A stretch of DNA of 64,000 nucleotides from Rudaea sp. 3F27F6 (GTDB lineage: Bacteria > Pseudomonadota > Gammaproteobacteria > Xanthomonadales > Rhodanobacteraceae): positions 1,302,001-1,366,000 of the forward strand of contig NZ_SCNG01000001.1 in assembly GCF_005503555.1 (NCBI RefSeq). Reading direction: 5' to 3'. Below are positions 15,160 to 24,191 of this stretch, in pieces (position 1 is the first letter of the stretch; each line of letters starts with the position of its first letter). A program made the position numbers and the translations under genes. The notes beneath the pieces were generated by a model. That model ran no database searches, was not told the origin of the DNA, and was given only the letters and a program-made list of their open reading frames with translations.

Positions 15160-16368
15160 ATGCAGTACCCGAAATTCGTCAAAGCCGGCATTGTCCTGAC
15201 CGCAATCGCCGCCGCCGTGCTCGCCGGTTGCTCGCGCTCACAGGCGAGCAATGCCCCGGCCGCGGCGCCCGCGCCGGCGGTCAGCGTTGCCGAGGTGGTC
15301 GCCAAGCCTCTGCGTGATTTCGAGGAGTTCACCGGACGCCTCGAGTCGGTCACCACCGTGCAGATCCAGCCGCGCGTGAGCGGCTTCATCGAATCGGCGC
15401 AGTTCGCCGAAGGCGCACACGTCAAGAAGGGCCAGATTCTGTTCCGCATCGATCCGCGTCCGTACCAGGCCGAGGTCGACCGCCTCGCCGCGCAGCTCAA
15501 GCGGGCGCGTTCGCAGGCCTCGCTCGCCGCGCAGAACCACGAACGCGGCAAGCAGCTGATCGCCAAGCACGTCATCGCCCAGCAGGATTTCGACCAGCTC
15601 GAAACCGCGGCGACCAGCAGCAGCGACGACATCGGCTCGGCGCAGGCGGCGATGGAATCGGCGCGGCTCAACCTGGAGTTCACCGAGGTGCGCTCGCCGA
15701 TCGAAGGGCGCGTCTCGCGCATGCTGATCACGCCGGGCAATCTCGTCGCGACGACGAGCGTGCTGACCACCGTGGTCTCCGACAATCCGGTCTACACCTA
15801 CTTCGACGTGGATGAGGCGACTTATCTGCGCTTCGCCCACGGCGTCGCTGGCGGCGAAAGCCCGGTGTACATGGGCCTGGTCGACGAGCAGGGTTATCCG
15901 CACGAAGGCCGTCTCGACTTCGTCGACAATCAGGTCGACCCGAAGAGCGGCACCATCCGCGCACGCGGCGTGTTCGACAACAAGGACGGTCACTTCACGC
16001 CGGGCCTGTTCGCCCGCATCAAGCTCGTCGGCGGCAACGCGCGCGACACCGTCCTGATCGACGAACGCGCGGTCGGCACCGACCTCGGCAAGAAGTTCGT
16101 GCTTGCGCTGAAGAAGGACAACTCGCTCGAGTACCGCCCGGTGACCCTGGGCGCCGCGATCGAGGGCCTGCGGGTGGTGCGCGAGGGCCTCGCCGCCGGC
16201 GACGTGATCGTTGTCAACGGCCTGCAGCACGTGCGCCCCGGTGCGACGGTGAATCCGACACGCGTGCCGATGACGACCGACAGCAAGGCCGTCGCTCAGC
16301 TCACGCCGGCCGCGCCGAAGACCGTTTCGACCGCAACCGGCAATGGCGGACGCGCCGCGTTGAACTGA
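15160..16368 (+). CDS. RND efflux periplasmic adaptor lipoprotein (MexE-like)
   Basis: The 402-residue protein links an inner-membrane RND pump to an outer-membrane channel. It has a lipoprotein signal peptide with lipobox LAGC (Cys 25). A biotinyl-lipoyl half-motif follows (VQIQPRVSGFIESAQFAEGAHVKKGQILFRIDP), then an alpha-helical hairpin (about residues 108-170) and the second lipoyl half (EVRSPIEGRVSRMLITPGNLV). Beta-barrel and membrane-proximal domains complete the protein. AAGGATACGAGGAG precedes the start. It is followed by the pump gene; an outer-membrane factor is not in this operon. Confidence 0.92.
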   Translation: MQYPKFVKAGIVLTAIAAAVLAGCSRSQASNAPAAAPAPAVSVAEVVAKPLRDFEEFTGRLESVTTVQIQPRVSGFIESAQFAEGAHVKKGQILFRIDPRPYQAEVDRLAAQLKRARSQASLAAQNHERGKQLIAKHVIAQQDFDQLETAATSSSDDIGSAQAAMESARLNLEFTEVRSPIEGRVSRMLITPGNLVATTSVLTTVVSDNPVYTYFDVDEATYLRFAHGVAGGESPVYMGLVDEQGYPHEGRLDFVDNQVDPKSGTIRARGVFDNKDGHFTPGLFARIKLVGGNARDTVLIDERAVGTDLGKKFVLALKKDNSLEYRPVTLGAAIEGLRVVREGLAAGDVIVVNGLQHVRPGATVNPTRVPMTTDSKAVAQLTPAAPKTVSTATGNGGRAALN

Positions 16369-16377
16369 TCTGTATTT

Positions 16378-16512
16378 CCCTTCTCCGCGTGGAGAAGGTG
16401 CCCCGAAGGGGCGGATGAGGGAAAAGCCTTTCGCCACACGATGGCGTTGAAGTAGCGCGGCGCCTTCCCTCATCCGGCGCTGCGCGCCACCTTCTCCCGC
16501 GGGGAGAAGGAA
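16378..16512. repeat. Inverted repeats between the RND adaptor and pump genes
   Basis: Two short hairpins, CTTCTCCGCGTGGAGAAG near 16381 and CTTCTCCCGCGGGGAGAAG near 16491, flank GGATGAGGGAA (16413) and its complement TTCCCTCATCC (16465). The whole can fold into a long cruciform-like structure. This is a repeat type often seen between genes and may affect the ratio of adaptor to pump. Confidence 0.7.
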
Positions 16513-16528
16513 AGATTAAAGGCACACT

Positions 16529-19500
16529 ATGAATCTCTCGCAATTTTTTATTACACGTCCGGTCTTCGCCGGCGTGCTGTCGGCGCTCATTTTGATCGCC
16601 GGCTTGGTCTCGATTCCGCAATTGCCGATTTCCGAGTACCCGGAAGTGGTGCCGCCGACCGTGGTCGTGCGCACGACCTATCCGGGCGCGAATCCGAAAG
16701 TGATCGCCGACACCGTCGCCGGTCCTCTCGAACAGGCGATTACCGGCGTCGAGGACATGCTCTATCAGTTCTCGCAGGCGACCAGCGACGGCGTGATGAC
16801 ACTGACGGTCACGTTCAAGCTCGGCACCGACGTCGACAAGGCGCAGCAGCTCGTACAGAACCGCGTCGCCCAGGCGACGCCGAAGCTGCCGTCCGACGTG
16901 CAGCGCATCGGCGTGACGGTGAACAAGTCCACGCCGGACATCACCATGGGCGTGTTCCTTACTTCGCCCGACGGTCGCTACGACCTCAACTACCTCGCCA
17001 ACTACATGGTCCTGCACGTCAAGGACGAGCTGGCCAAGATCGACGGCGTCGGCGACGTGCAGCAGTTCGGCGGCGGCAACTATTCGATGCGCGTGTGGCT
17101 CGATCCGGAGAAGGTCGCTGCGCGCGGCCTTACCGCGGGCGACATCGCCAACGCGATCCGCGAGCAGAACGTGCAGGTCGCCGCGGGCCAGCTCGGCTCG
17201 CCGGCGACGCCGAGCGTTTCCGACGGATCGAGCAAGCCGACCTTCCAGATCGCGGTCAGCACCAAGGGCCGCCTCGTCGACGAAGAAGACTTCGCCAACA
17301 TCATCGTGCGCACCGGCGAGAACGGCCAGATCACGCGCCTCAAGGACGTTGCGCGCGTCGAACTCGGCTCGGACAACTACGCGCTGCGCGCGATGCTCAA
17401 CAACAAGACCGCGGTCGGCGTCGGCATCTTCCAGCGTCCGGGCAGCAACGCGATCGCGATCTCCGACGCGGTGCGCGCGAAGATGGCCGAGCTGAAGAAG
17501 TCGTTCCCCGACGGCATCGACTACGACCCGGCCTACGATCCGACCGTGTTCGTGCGCGGCTCGATCGAAGCCGTGCTGCACACCCTGCTCGAAGCGATCC
17601 TGCTCGTCGTCATCGTCGTCATCGTGTTCCTGCAGACCTGGCGCGCGTCGATCATTCCGCTGCTCGCGGTACCGGTGTCGCTGATCGGCACGCTCGGCGT
17701 CATGCACCTGCTCGGCTTCGGCCTCAACACGCTGTCGCTGTTCGGCCTCGTGCTCGCGATCGGTATCGTCGTCGACGACGCCATCGTCGTGGTCGAGAAC
17801 GTCGAGCGCAATATCAGCGAAGGCCTGTCGCCGTACGAAGCGACCGTGCAGGCGATGAAAGAAGTGACCGGCCCGATCATCGCGACCGCGCTCGTGCTCT
17901 GTGCGGTGTTCCTGCCGACCGCGTTCATCAGCGGTCTGTCGGGCGAGTTCTACAAGCAGTTCGCGATCACGATTGCGATCTCGACGATCATCTCGGCATT
18001 CAACTCGCTGACCCTGTCGCCCGCGTTGTCGGCCCTGCTGCTCAAGGCGCACGACGCGCCGCCCGACCGCGCCACGCGCATCCTTAACGCCGCGCTCGGC
18101 TGGTTCTTCCGTCCGTTCAACCGCTTCTTCACGCGCGCGTCGAACGGCTACGTCGGCACGGTCAGCCGCATCCTCGGCCGCAGCTCGGTCGCGGTGTTCA
18201 TCTACGCCGCGCTGATCGCGGTCACGGCTTACGGCTTCATGCGCACGCCGACCGGCTTCGTGCCGCCGCAGGACAAGCAGTACTTGGTCGGCTTCGCCCA
18301 GCTGCCCGACGCGGCCACGCTCGACCGCACGACCGAAGTGATCAAGCGCATGGGCGCGATCGCGCTGAAGACGCCGGGCGTCGAATCGGTGCCGGCGTTC
18401 CCGGGCCTGTCGATCAACGGCTTCACCAACGCGCCGAACATGGGCATCGCGTTCACCCCGCTGAAGCCGTTCGACGAGCGCCGTGACGCCTCGAAGTCGG
18501 CCGGCGCGATCGCCATGGCGATGAACATGCAGTTCGCGCAGATCCAGGACGCCTTCATCGCGATCTTCCCGCCGCCGCCCGTGCAGGGCCTCGGCGTGGT
18601 CGGCGGCTTCAAGCTGCAGCTCGAGGATCGCGCCAACCTCGGCGCCGACGAGTTGTACAAGCAGTTGCAGAACGTGATCGCCAAGGCGTCGAAGCGGCCT
18701 GAACTGGCCGGCCTGTTCTCCGGCTTTCTGGTCAACGTGCCGCAGATCGAAGTCGATGTCGACCGCGAAAAGGCGAAGTCCGCCGGCGTGCCGCTGCAGA
18801 ACATCTACGACACGATGCAGATGTACCTCGGCTCGCTCTACGTCAACGACTTCAACCGCTTCGGCCGCACCTACCAGGTCAACGCGCAGGCCGAGCCCGG
18901 CTTCCGCCTGACCGCGGACGACATCGGCCGCCTGAAGACGCGCAACGCACGCGGCGACATGATCCCGCTGGCGAGCTTCGTCACCGCGCGCGAAACCTCG
19001 GGCCCGGACCGCGTGCCGCACTACAACGGTTTCCTCGCTGCCGAGCTCAACGGCGCCGCCGCGCCGGGCTACAGCTCGGGCCAGGCGCAGAAGGCGATCG
19101 AAGAAGTGCTCGCGCAGGAACTGCCGAACGGCTTCGGCTACGAATGGACCGACCTGACCTACCAGCAGATCCTCGCCGGCGACACGATGATGATCATCTT
19201 TCCGCTGGTCGTGCTGCTCGTCTTCCTCGTGCTCGCCGCGCAGTACGAGAGCGTGACCCTGCCGCTGGTGGTGATCCTGATCGTGCCGATGACCCTGCTC
19301 TGCGCGATCCTCGGCGTGCAGGTCACGCGCGGCGACAACAACATCTTCACCCAGATCGGACTCATCGTGCTGATCGGCCTCGCCTGCAAGAACGCGATCC
19401 TGATCGTCGAGTTCGCCAAGGACCGCGAAGCGCAGGGCGAATCGGTCTGGCAGGCCGTGCTCGACGCCTGCCGCCTGCGTCTGCGCCCGATTCTGATGAC

Positions 19501-19732
19501 CTCGCTCGCGTTCGTCATGGGCGTCGTGCCGCTCGCGCTCGCCACAGGCGCCGGCGCCGAGATGCGCCGCGCGATGGGCGTCACCGTGTTCTCGGGCATG
19601 CTCGGCGTGACCTTCTTCGGTCTGCTGCTGACGCCGGTGTTCTACCTGCTCGTGCGCCGCCGCAAACAGCGTGCGGCGCAGCCGAAGCAGGACGATACGG
19701 CACCGCCTGCGTTGCCGGCGATCAGTCACTGA
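16529..19732 (+). CDS. RND multidrug efflux pump (HAE-1, MexF-like)
   Basis: The 1067-residue protein is a proton-driven inner-membrane exporter. It begins MNLSQFFITRPVFAGVLS, typical of the HAE-1 group. The transport residues are visible: the paired Asp in GIVVDDAIVVVENVERNI (helix 4) and the Lys in LIGLACKNAILIVEFAKD (helix 10). Two large periplasmic loops follow helices 1 and 7. An AAAGATTAAAGG region precedes the ATG. The pump works with the adaptor encoded 160 bp upstream and a separately encoded outer-membrane channel, and the TetR protein probably controls it. Confidence 0.95.
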   Translation: MNLSQFFITRPVFAGVLSALILIAGLVSIPQLPISEYPEVVPPTVVVRTTYPGANPKVIADTVAGPLEQAITGVEDMLYQFSQATSDGVMTLTVTFKLGTDVDKAQQLVQNRVAQATPKLPSDVQRIGVTVNKSTPDITMGVFLTSPDGRYDLNYLANYMVLHVKDELAKIDGVGDVQQFGGGNYSMRVWLDPEKVAARGLTAGDIANAIREQNVQVAAGQLGSPATPSVSDGSSKPTFQIAVSTKGRLVDEEDFANIIVRTGENGQITRLKDVARVELGSDNYALRAMLNNKTAVGVGIFQRPGSNAIAISDAVRAKMAELKKSFPDGIDYDPAYDPTVFVRGSIEAVLHTLLEAILLVVIVVIVFLQTWRASIIPLLAVPVSLIGTLGVMHLLGFGLNTLSLFGLVLAIGIVVDDAIVVVENVERNISEGLSPYEATVQAMKEVTGPIIATALVLCAVFLPTAFISGLSGEFYKQFAITIAISTIISAFNSLTLSPALSALLLKAHDAPPDRATRILNAALGWFFRPFNRFFTRASNGYVGTVSRILGRSSVAVFIYAALIAVTAYGFMRTPTGFVPPQDKQYLVGFAQLPDAATLDRTTEVIKRMGAIALKTPGVESVPAFPGLSINGFTNAPNMGIAFTPLKPFDERRDASKSAGAIAMAMNMQFAQIQDAFIAIFPPPPVQGLGVVGGFKLQLEDRANLGADELYKQLQNVIAKASKRPELAGLFSGFLVNVPQIEVDVDREKAKSAGVPLQNIYDTMQMYLGSLYVNDFNRFGRTYQVNAQAEPGFRLTADDIGRLKTRNARGDMIPLASFVTARETSGPDRVPHYNGFLAAELNGAAAPGYSSGQAQKAIEEVLAQELPNGFGYEWTDLTYQQILAGDTMMIIFPLVVLLVFLVLAAQYESVTLPLVVILIVPMTLLCAILGVQVTRGDNNIFTQIGLIVLIGLACKNAILIVEFAKDREAQGESVWQAVLDACRLRLRPILMTSLAFVMGVVPLALATGAGAEMRRAMGVTVFSGMLGVTFFGLLLTPVFYLLVRRRKQRAAQPKQDDTAPPALPAISH

Positions 19733-19764
19733 TCGCCGCGCAGACCTGCACACAGCATCCGCTC

Positions 19765-21000
19765 ATGTCCAATCCGATCTCGATTCCCGCGGGCGACGAA
19801 TGCCCGCCCAACGTACGCCCGGAAAGTCGCACGAGCCAATGGACGGCGGTGATTGCCATGAGCATCACCGCGTTCATTCTGGTCACCAGCGAATTCCTTC
19901 CGGTCGGCATTCTCAATATCCTCTCCGCCGATTTGAACATCAGCGCCGGCACCGCCGGCGCCACTATCGTGCTGCCCGGGTTGTCCGCCGCGATCGCGGC
20001 GCTCGCCGTGCCGTACTTCGGCCGCAACAGCGATCGCCGCAACGTCGTGCTGGCCACGGTTCTCGCCAGCGTCGCCGGCAATCTCATCTCGGCCTGCGCT
20101 TCGTCCTACGCCATGCTGCTCGTCGGCAGGCTGTTGCAGGGAGTCGCCGTCGGCGGCTTCTGGTCGGTCGCGCTCGGCATCGTTCCGCGAATCGGGCCGC
20201 AGGGAATGCACATCGCCAAGGTCATGTCGGTCTATATGCTCGGCGTGACCGCGGCGACCGTGCTCGGCGTGCCGCTCGCCACCTGGCTGACCGGCGCGAT
20301 CGGCTGGCGTCCGACCTTTGCATTCATCGCCGGCGTCTGCATCGTGGCGATGGTCGGCCTCTGGCGCTTCGTGCCGCGCGTGCCAGCGATCGGCAACTAT
20401 CGCCTGCGCGATCTGGGGCTGTTGCTGACGGCAATGCCTTCGCGCATCGGCTTCATCGCGATCCTGCTCGTCGGCACAGGACACTTCATGTCGTATGCGT
20501 ACCTCGCGCCGTTTCTGCAACAGGCCGCACACTTCGACGTGGACTTGATCGCCATCACTCTGCTGATCTACGGCGCCGCCGGCATCGTCGGCACCTGGGC
20601 GGGCGGCCACCTCGGCAGCAAGGACGTCCGCTACGGCTTCCTCGCCACCGCGGTCGTCCTCATGCTCAGCATCGGACTACTGCCCGTCCTGGCGAGTTCG
20701 ACCATCGCGATGATCCTGCTCGTGAGTCTCTGGGGCGTCGCCTGGGGCTGCTTTCCGATGATGGCCAACACCTGGATGTACGTCACCGCGCCGCAAGAGG
20801 CGGAACGCGGAATTTCGGCGCTGGTGGTCGCGTTTCAAATCATGATCGGCGGCAGCGCTCTCGCCGGCGGTTGGCTGGTCGATCATGCCGGCGTCAATCC
20901 GGTCTTGCTGTTCGGTGCCTTCGCGGCGCTGATCGGCGGCCTTGTCGTGCTCGCCTATGCGCACAAGATCACCCTGCATTCCGGTACCACTGCGCCCTAG
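19765..21000 (+). CDS. MFS transporter (DHA1 type)
   Basis: The 411-residue protein has 12 predicted transmembrane helices and matches DHA1 drug or metabolite exporters of the AraJ/SotB kind. Conserved features are MSITAFILVTSEFLPVGILN in helix 1, the loop 2-3 motif GRNSDRRNVVLA and helix 4 LLVGRLLQGVAVGGFWSV. The start at 19765 is the first Met before helix 1. It lies 32 bp after the RND pump gene and may be transcribed with it. The following SDR and AraC genes on the same strand suggest a small regulated module. Confidence 0.88.
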   Translation: MSNPISIPAGDECPPNVRPESRTSQWTAVIAMSITAFILVTSEFLPVGILNILSADLNISAGTAGATIVLPGLSAAIAALAVPYFGRNSDRRNVVLATVLASVAGNLISACASSYAMLLVGRLLQGVAVGGFWSVALGIVPRIGPQGMHIAKVMSVYMLGVTAATVLGVPLATWLTGAIGWRPTFAFIAGVCIVAMVGLWRFVPRVPAIGNYRLRDLGLLLTAMPSRIGFIAILLVGTGHFMSYAYLAPFLQQAAHFDVDLIAITLLIYGAAGIVGTWAGGHLGSKDVRYGFLATAVVLMLSIGLLPVLASSTIAMILLVSLWGVAWGCFPMMANTWMYVTAPQEAERGISALVVAFQIMIGGSALAGGWLVDHAGVNPVLLFGAFAALIGGLVVLAYAHKITLHSGTTAP

Positions 21001-21048
21001 CGCAGCCGGCAGTATTTTTTGTATCCCTCTCAACTCACGGAGCATCCC

Positions 21049-21774
21049 ATGACCCAGAAAATCGCCCTCGTCACCGGCGCCACGCGCGGCATCGGTCTCG
21101 AAACCGTGCGCCAACTCGCCCAGAACAACGTGCACGTGCTGCTTGCCGGGCGCGACCGCGCCAAGGCCACCGAAGCCGCGCTGAAGCTGCAGTCCGAAGG
21201 CCTGCCCGTCTCTGCGATCGCACTCGACGTCAACGACGCGGGCAGCATCGCCGCCGCGGCGAAAGACGTCGAAGCCAAGCACGGCCATCTCGACATCCTC
21301 ATCAACAACGCCGGCGTCCTTCTCGACGACACGGCGAAGAAATCGTCGGAGCAGTCGCTCGATGCGTGGCGCCAGACCTTCGACACCAACGTCTTCGCCG
21401 TCGTCGAAGTGACCCAGGCCTTCCTGCCGCTGCTGCGCAAATCCGACGCGGGCCGCATCGTCAACGTGTCGAGCATCCTCGGCTCGATCACCCTGCACAG
21501 CGATCCGAACTCGGGCATCTACAACTTCAAGGTGCCGGCCTACGATGCGTCCAAGTCGGCGGTCAACGCCTGGACCGTGCATCTCGCCCACGAGCTGCGC
21601 GACACCGCGATCAAGGTCAATGCGATCCATCCGGGTTCGGTCAAGACCGATATGAACAGCCACGGCGAACTCGAAGTCGCCGACGGCGCGAAATCGAGCG
21701 TCGAACTCGCCCTGATCGGTGCCGACGGCCCGACCGGCAGCTTCTCCCACCTCGGCCAGACCCTGCCCTGGTAA
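21049..21774 (+). CDS. Short-chain dehydrogenase/reductase
   Basis: The 241-residue SDR has the NAD(P)-binding TGATRGIG near residues 9-16, NNAG near residue 86, the catalytic Ser in NVSSILGS and an active-site motif YDASK in place of the classic YxxxK spacing context. GAGSHLGQ-like C-terminal features resemble plant-type carbonyl reductases of the menthol/salutaridine group. GGAG lies seven bases before the chosen ATG. It follows the MFS gene after 48 bp. The substrate is unknown. Confidence 0.88.
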   Translation: MTQKIALVTGATRGIGLETVRQLAQNNVHVLLAGRDRAKATEAALKLQSEGLPVSAIALDVNDAGSIAAAAKDVEAKHGHLDILINNAGVLLDDTAKKSSEQSLDAWRQTFDTNVFAVVEVTQAFLPLLRKSDAGRIVNVSSILGSITLHSDPNSGIYNFKVPAYDASKSAVNAWTVHLAHELRDTAIKVNAIHPGSVKTDMNSHGELEVADGAKSSVELALIGADGPTGSFSHLGQTLPW

Positions 21775-21901
21775 ACGCCGAAGTTTTTACTGAAATCAGC
21801 GGCATGCCGGCGACGCTGGCATGCTGCACTGCACATTGCTTGAGTGTGCGTCGCACGACAGACTTGTCAATCGAAAACCGAGAGGCTTGTCACAGAGCCA
21901 T

Positions 21902-22789
21902 ATGGCCGATCTGGTATCACCGGACCAGCTGCAGAAATATGTCCCCGGCGAGGTGCTGCTGAGCAGCGACGCCCTCGGCTGGGGCGAAGTGAGCATGCGC
22001 GCGTATCGCTACGGCGCCTCCGACGTCAACGTTCCCGCCCTGCGCGATTTCGTCATCGTCACCTACCGCGACGGCGTCACCCATATGCACCGCCGCGTCG
22101 ACGGCCCCTGGCAGGCCAAGCGCGCGGTGCCCGGCAGCGTCTCGATCCTGACCCGCGCCGAAGAATGCCAGTGGGTATGGGACGCGCCGATCGACGTCAT
22201 CCACGTCTACCTGACCCGGCAACTGCTCGCAAAAGTCTCGGCCGACGCCTTCGACAAAGACATCGCCGACGTGCAACTGCAGGACGTGCTCAGCACCGAG
22301 GACGATCTGGTCAAGCGCAGCCTCAACGCGATCGCCGACGAAGTACAAGCGAACAACCTCGGCGGCAGGCTCTACGTCGACGCGATCAGCACTCAGCTCT
22401 GCGTACACCTGCTGCGCAACTACGCCAACGTGCAACTGCGCGAGCCGCGCGAAGTCCACGGCCTGTCGCACATGCAGGCGCGCGTACTCAACCACTACAT
22501 CGAATCGAATCTCGACCGCCAACTGTCGCTCGAAGAACTCGCCGCCGTCACCCGCACCAGCACCTCGCACTTCCTGCGCCAGTTCAAGGCGCGCTTCGGC
22601 GTCCCGCCGCACGCCTACGTGCTGAGGATGCGCCTAGAGCGCGCGCAACACCTGCTCAAGCGCACCCACTTGCCGATCAAAGACATCTCGGCACAGTCGG
22701 GCTTCTCCGACCAGTCGCATATGACTCGGGTTTTTCAGCGCTTCTTGAAGACGACGCCGCATTCATATCGGCAGGCGGCTGCTTCCTAA
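21902..22789 (+). CDS. AraC-family transcriptional regulator
   Basis: The 295-residue protein has two C-terminal AraC helix-turn-helix motifs (about residues 190-290), including LEELAAVTRTSTSHFLRQFKA and IKDISAQSGFSDQSHMTRVF, ending in the usual family P-H-S-Y-R. The N-terminal part is a cupin-like ligand domain with no clear family. The start MADLVSPDQ at 21902 gives a natural length. It follows the SDR gene on the same strand and may regulate the MFS-SDR genes (inference). Confidence 0.88.
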   Translation: MADLVSPDQLQKYVPGEVLLSSDALGWGEVSMRAYRYGASDVNVPALRDFVIVTYRDGVTHMHRRVDGPWQAKRAVPGSVSILTRAEECQWVWDAPIDVIHVYLTRQLLAKVSADAFDKDIADVQLQDVLSTEDDLVKRSLNAIADEVQANNLGGRLYVDAISTQLCVHLLRNYANVQLREPREVHGLSHMQARVLNHYIESNLDRQLSLEELAAVTRTSTSHFLRQFKARFGVPPHAYVLRMRLERAQHLLKRTHLPIKDISAQSGFSDQSHMTRVFQRFLKTTPHSYRQAAAS

Positions 22790-23218
22790 TTTCGCGTTCG
22801 CGCGATTCGCGAGGGCGCGCCCCTTTTTTGCTTCTTTTCGCTCGTCATTCCCGCGTGCTCTTAGCGGGAATCCAGTGACTTTGCTTTTTTTGGTTTGAGA
22901 ACCAGGGCTTCCACTCGTCCTGCAGACGAGCGGGTCACTTTCTCTTGCTTGTGCAAGAGAAAGTAACCAAAGAGAACACACCCCGGGAGCCACGCCCTTC
23001 GCGCTACGGGTTCGCGAGGTCATGCCGGGGTTCGCTCGATGGACATCCATGTCCATTCGCGAACTCGCGCGCATCCTGCGCGCGACCCTGCGGGCGAATT
23101 CGTCATGCCCTCGCCGCGGCTGACGGGGACTCGAGGTCAAAACCCAAATAAAAAGCTGAATCCATCACTGCCGAACGGTACTCTTCGTCCTCTGTCTTCA
23201 CAGCAGCGCCGGATCAGC
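22790..23218. other. 429-bp intergenic region with repeat copy
   Basis: No gene is convincing here. The left copy of a long inverted repeat occupies 22839-22997. From 23000 to 23160 the DNA is rich in short palindromes such as ATGGACATCCAT and GCGCGCATCCTGCGCGCG. Similar strings are common between genes of Xanthomonadaceae. The start of the COQ7-like gene follows at 23219. Confidence 0.6.
22839..22997. repeat. Left copy of the inverted repeat flanking the COQ7-like gene
   Basis: The copy runs from CGCTCGTCATTCCCGCG, through TCCACTCGTCCTGCAGACGAG and ACTTTCTCTTGCTTGTGCAAG with its own complement AGAGAAAGT, to CCACGCCC. It consists of three hairpins in a row. The same series in reverse orientation occurs at 23965-24109. 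Confidence 0.85.
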
Positions 23219-23749
23219 ATGAAGGGCGGCCAATGGCCAATCGATGTTCAACGCATTCTGCGCGTGAATCATTCAGGCGAATTCGGCGCGATCGGCATTT
23301 ATCAATCGCAGCTTTTCCTCGCGCGCATGATTTGGCCTTCGGGTCGTGATTTGTTGGCGGAAATGCTCGTCGATGAGCGAAGACACTTGAACGTCTTTGC
23401 CGGAATGCTGGCTCAACGGAATATTCGTCCCTGCCACGCCCTACTGCTCTGGCGCATTGGCGGCTACGCCTTGGGTATAACCAGCGCGCTGTTTGGAAGA
23501 ACCGGAATACTGGCATGCACCGCCGGCGTGGAATCTATTGTTCTTGGCCATCTTCGCGAACAGCGAGCCATTCTTCGCAACAGAGATGCCGAACTCATCG
23601 CCGCCATCGACGGCATCGAAGCCGACGAGCAGTCACACCATGATCACGGTCAGGATGGACTGCGTCAACAAAGTAGAGTTGGTGCAGGCGTATTTACTTT
23701 GTCTGCCAATCTTACTCGATTCGCGATCTGGCTTTCATCAAGACTCTGA
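23219..23749 (+). CDS. coq7: COQ7-family demethoxyubiquinone hydroxylase-like protein
   Basis: COQ7 is a di-iron monooxygenase that hydroxylates demethoxyubiquinone late in ubiquinone synthesis. The 176-residue protein has its metal-ligand motifs: E in NHSGEFGAIGIY, ExxH in DERRHLNVF, E in AGVESIVLGHL and ExxH in ADEQSHHDHG. It is slightly shorter than bacterial Coq7 (about 210). Its GC content looks lower than that of its neighbours, and it lies between two inverted repeats of about 150 bp, which suggests acquisition by transfer. The ATG at 23219 is chosen because the upstream extension runs through repetitive DNA. Confidence 0.82.
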   Translation: MKGGQWPIDVQRILRVNHSGEFGAIGIYQSQLFLARMIWPSGRDLLAEMLVDERRHLNVFAGMLAQRNIRPCHALLLWRIGGYALGITSALFGRTGILACTAGVESIVLGHLREQRAILRNRDAELIAAIDGIEADEQSHHDHGQDGLRQQSRVGAGVFTLSANLTRFAIWLSSRL

Positions 23750-24191
23750 TTCGAAGAAGAGGCGTTTCGCTTGGGCGCGCACGATGCGCGCTGCTCCGGC
23801 TCTTCCGGGTCCCCATTACATTGCGGCGGCAGCGGACGACAAGGCCCGCAGGGTCGGCGCGATGGATCGCGCCGATTCCGCTATTGCACACGGAGGTGCA
23901 ATTAGCGGAACCCGGCCGATGTCGCGGACCCTTTGGGCAGGATGCCCATAGGGCGCAATGTTCTGGGGCGTGTCTCTTTGCTTACTTTCTCTGCACGAGC
24001 AGAGAAAGTAAGCCGCTCGTCCGCAGGACGAGTGGAAGCCTTTGCTCTTAAACAAAACAAAAAGCAAAGTCGCTGGATTCCCGCTAAGAGCATGCGGGAA
24101 TGACGAGCGAAGGCAAGAGCTGGATGACCAGCCCTGCGGCTGTTGAAAGCCCCGCTTTCGCGGGAATGACGAGAAAAAAGCGAGCCCCGTG
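23750..24191. other. 442-bp intergenic region with repeat copy
   Basis: No gene is convincing. It contains the right copy of the inverted repeat (23965-24109) and a shorter CCCGCTTTCGCGGGAATGAC hairpin at 24151-24170. AATTGCACCTCCGTGTGCAAT-like palindromic strings occur near 23885-23905. The catabolic locus begins directly after, on the opposite strand. Confidence 0.6.
23965..24109. repeat. Right copy of the inverted repeat flanking the COQ7-like gene
   Basis: Read in reverse complement, this copy matches 22839-22997 along nearly its whole length: CGCTCGTCATTCCCGC, the GCGGGAATCCAG arm, TCCACTCGTCCTGC and ACTTTCTCTGCTCGTGCAG. Differences are scattered, so the copies are diverged rather than recent. 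Confidence 0.85.

Noticed and set aside
16301-19753. 1150-residue open frame on the minus strand over the RND pump gene
   Set aside because: It is opposite a gene with all family motifs, and its His/Arg/Asp-rich composition is typical of antisense frames in GC-rich DNA.
22839-24109. CRISPR array
   Set aside because: The repeats are few, unevenly spaced, palindromic and in opposite orientations; there are no cas genes.
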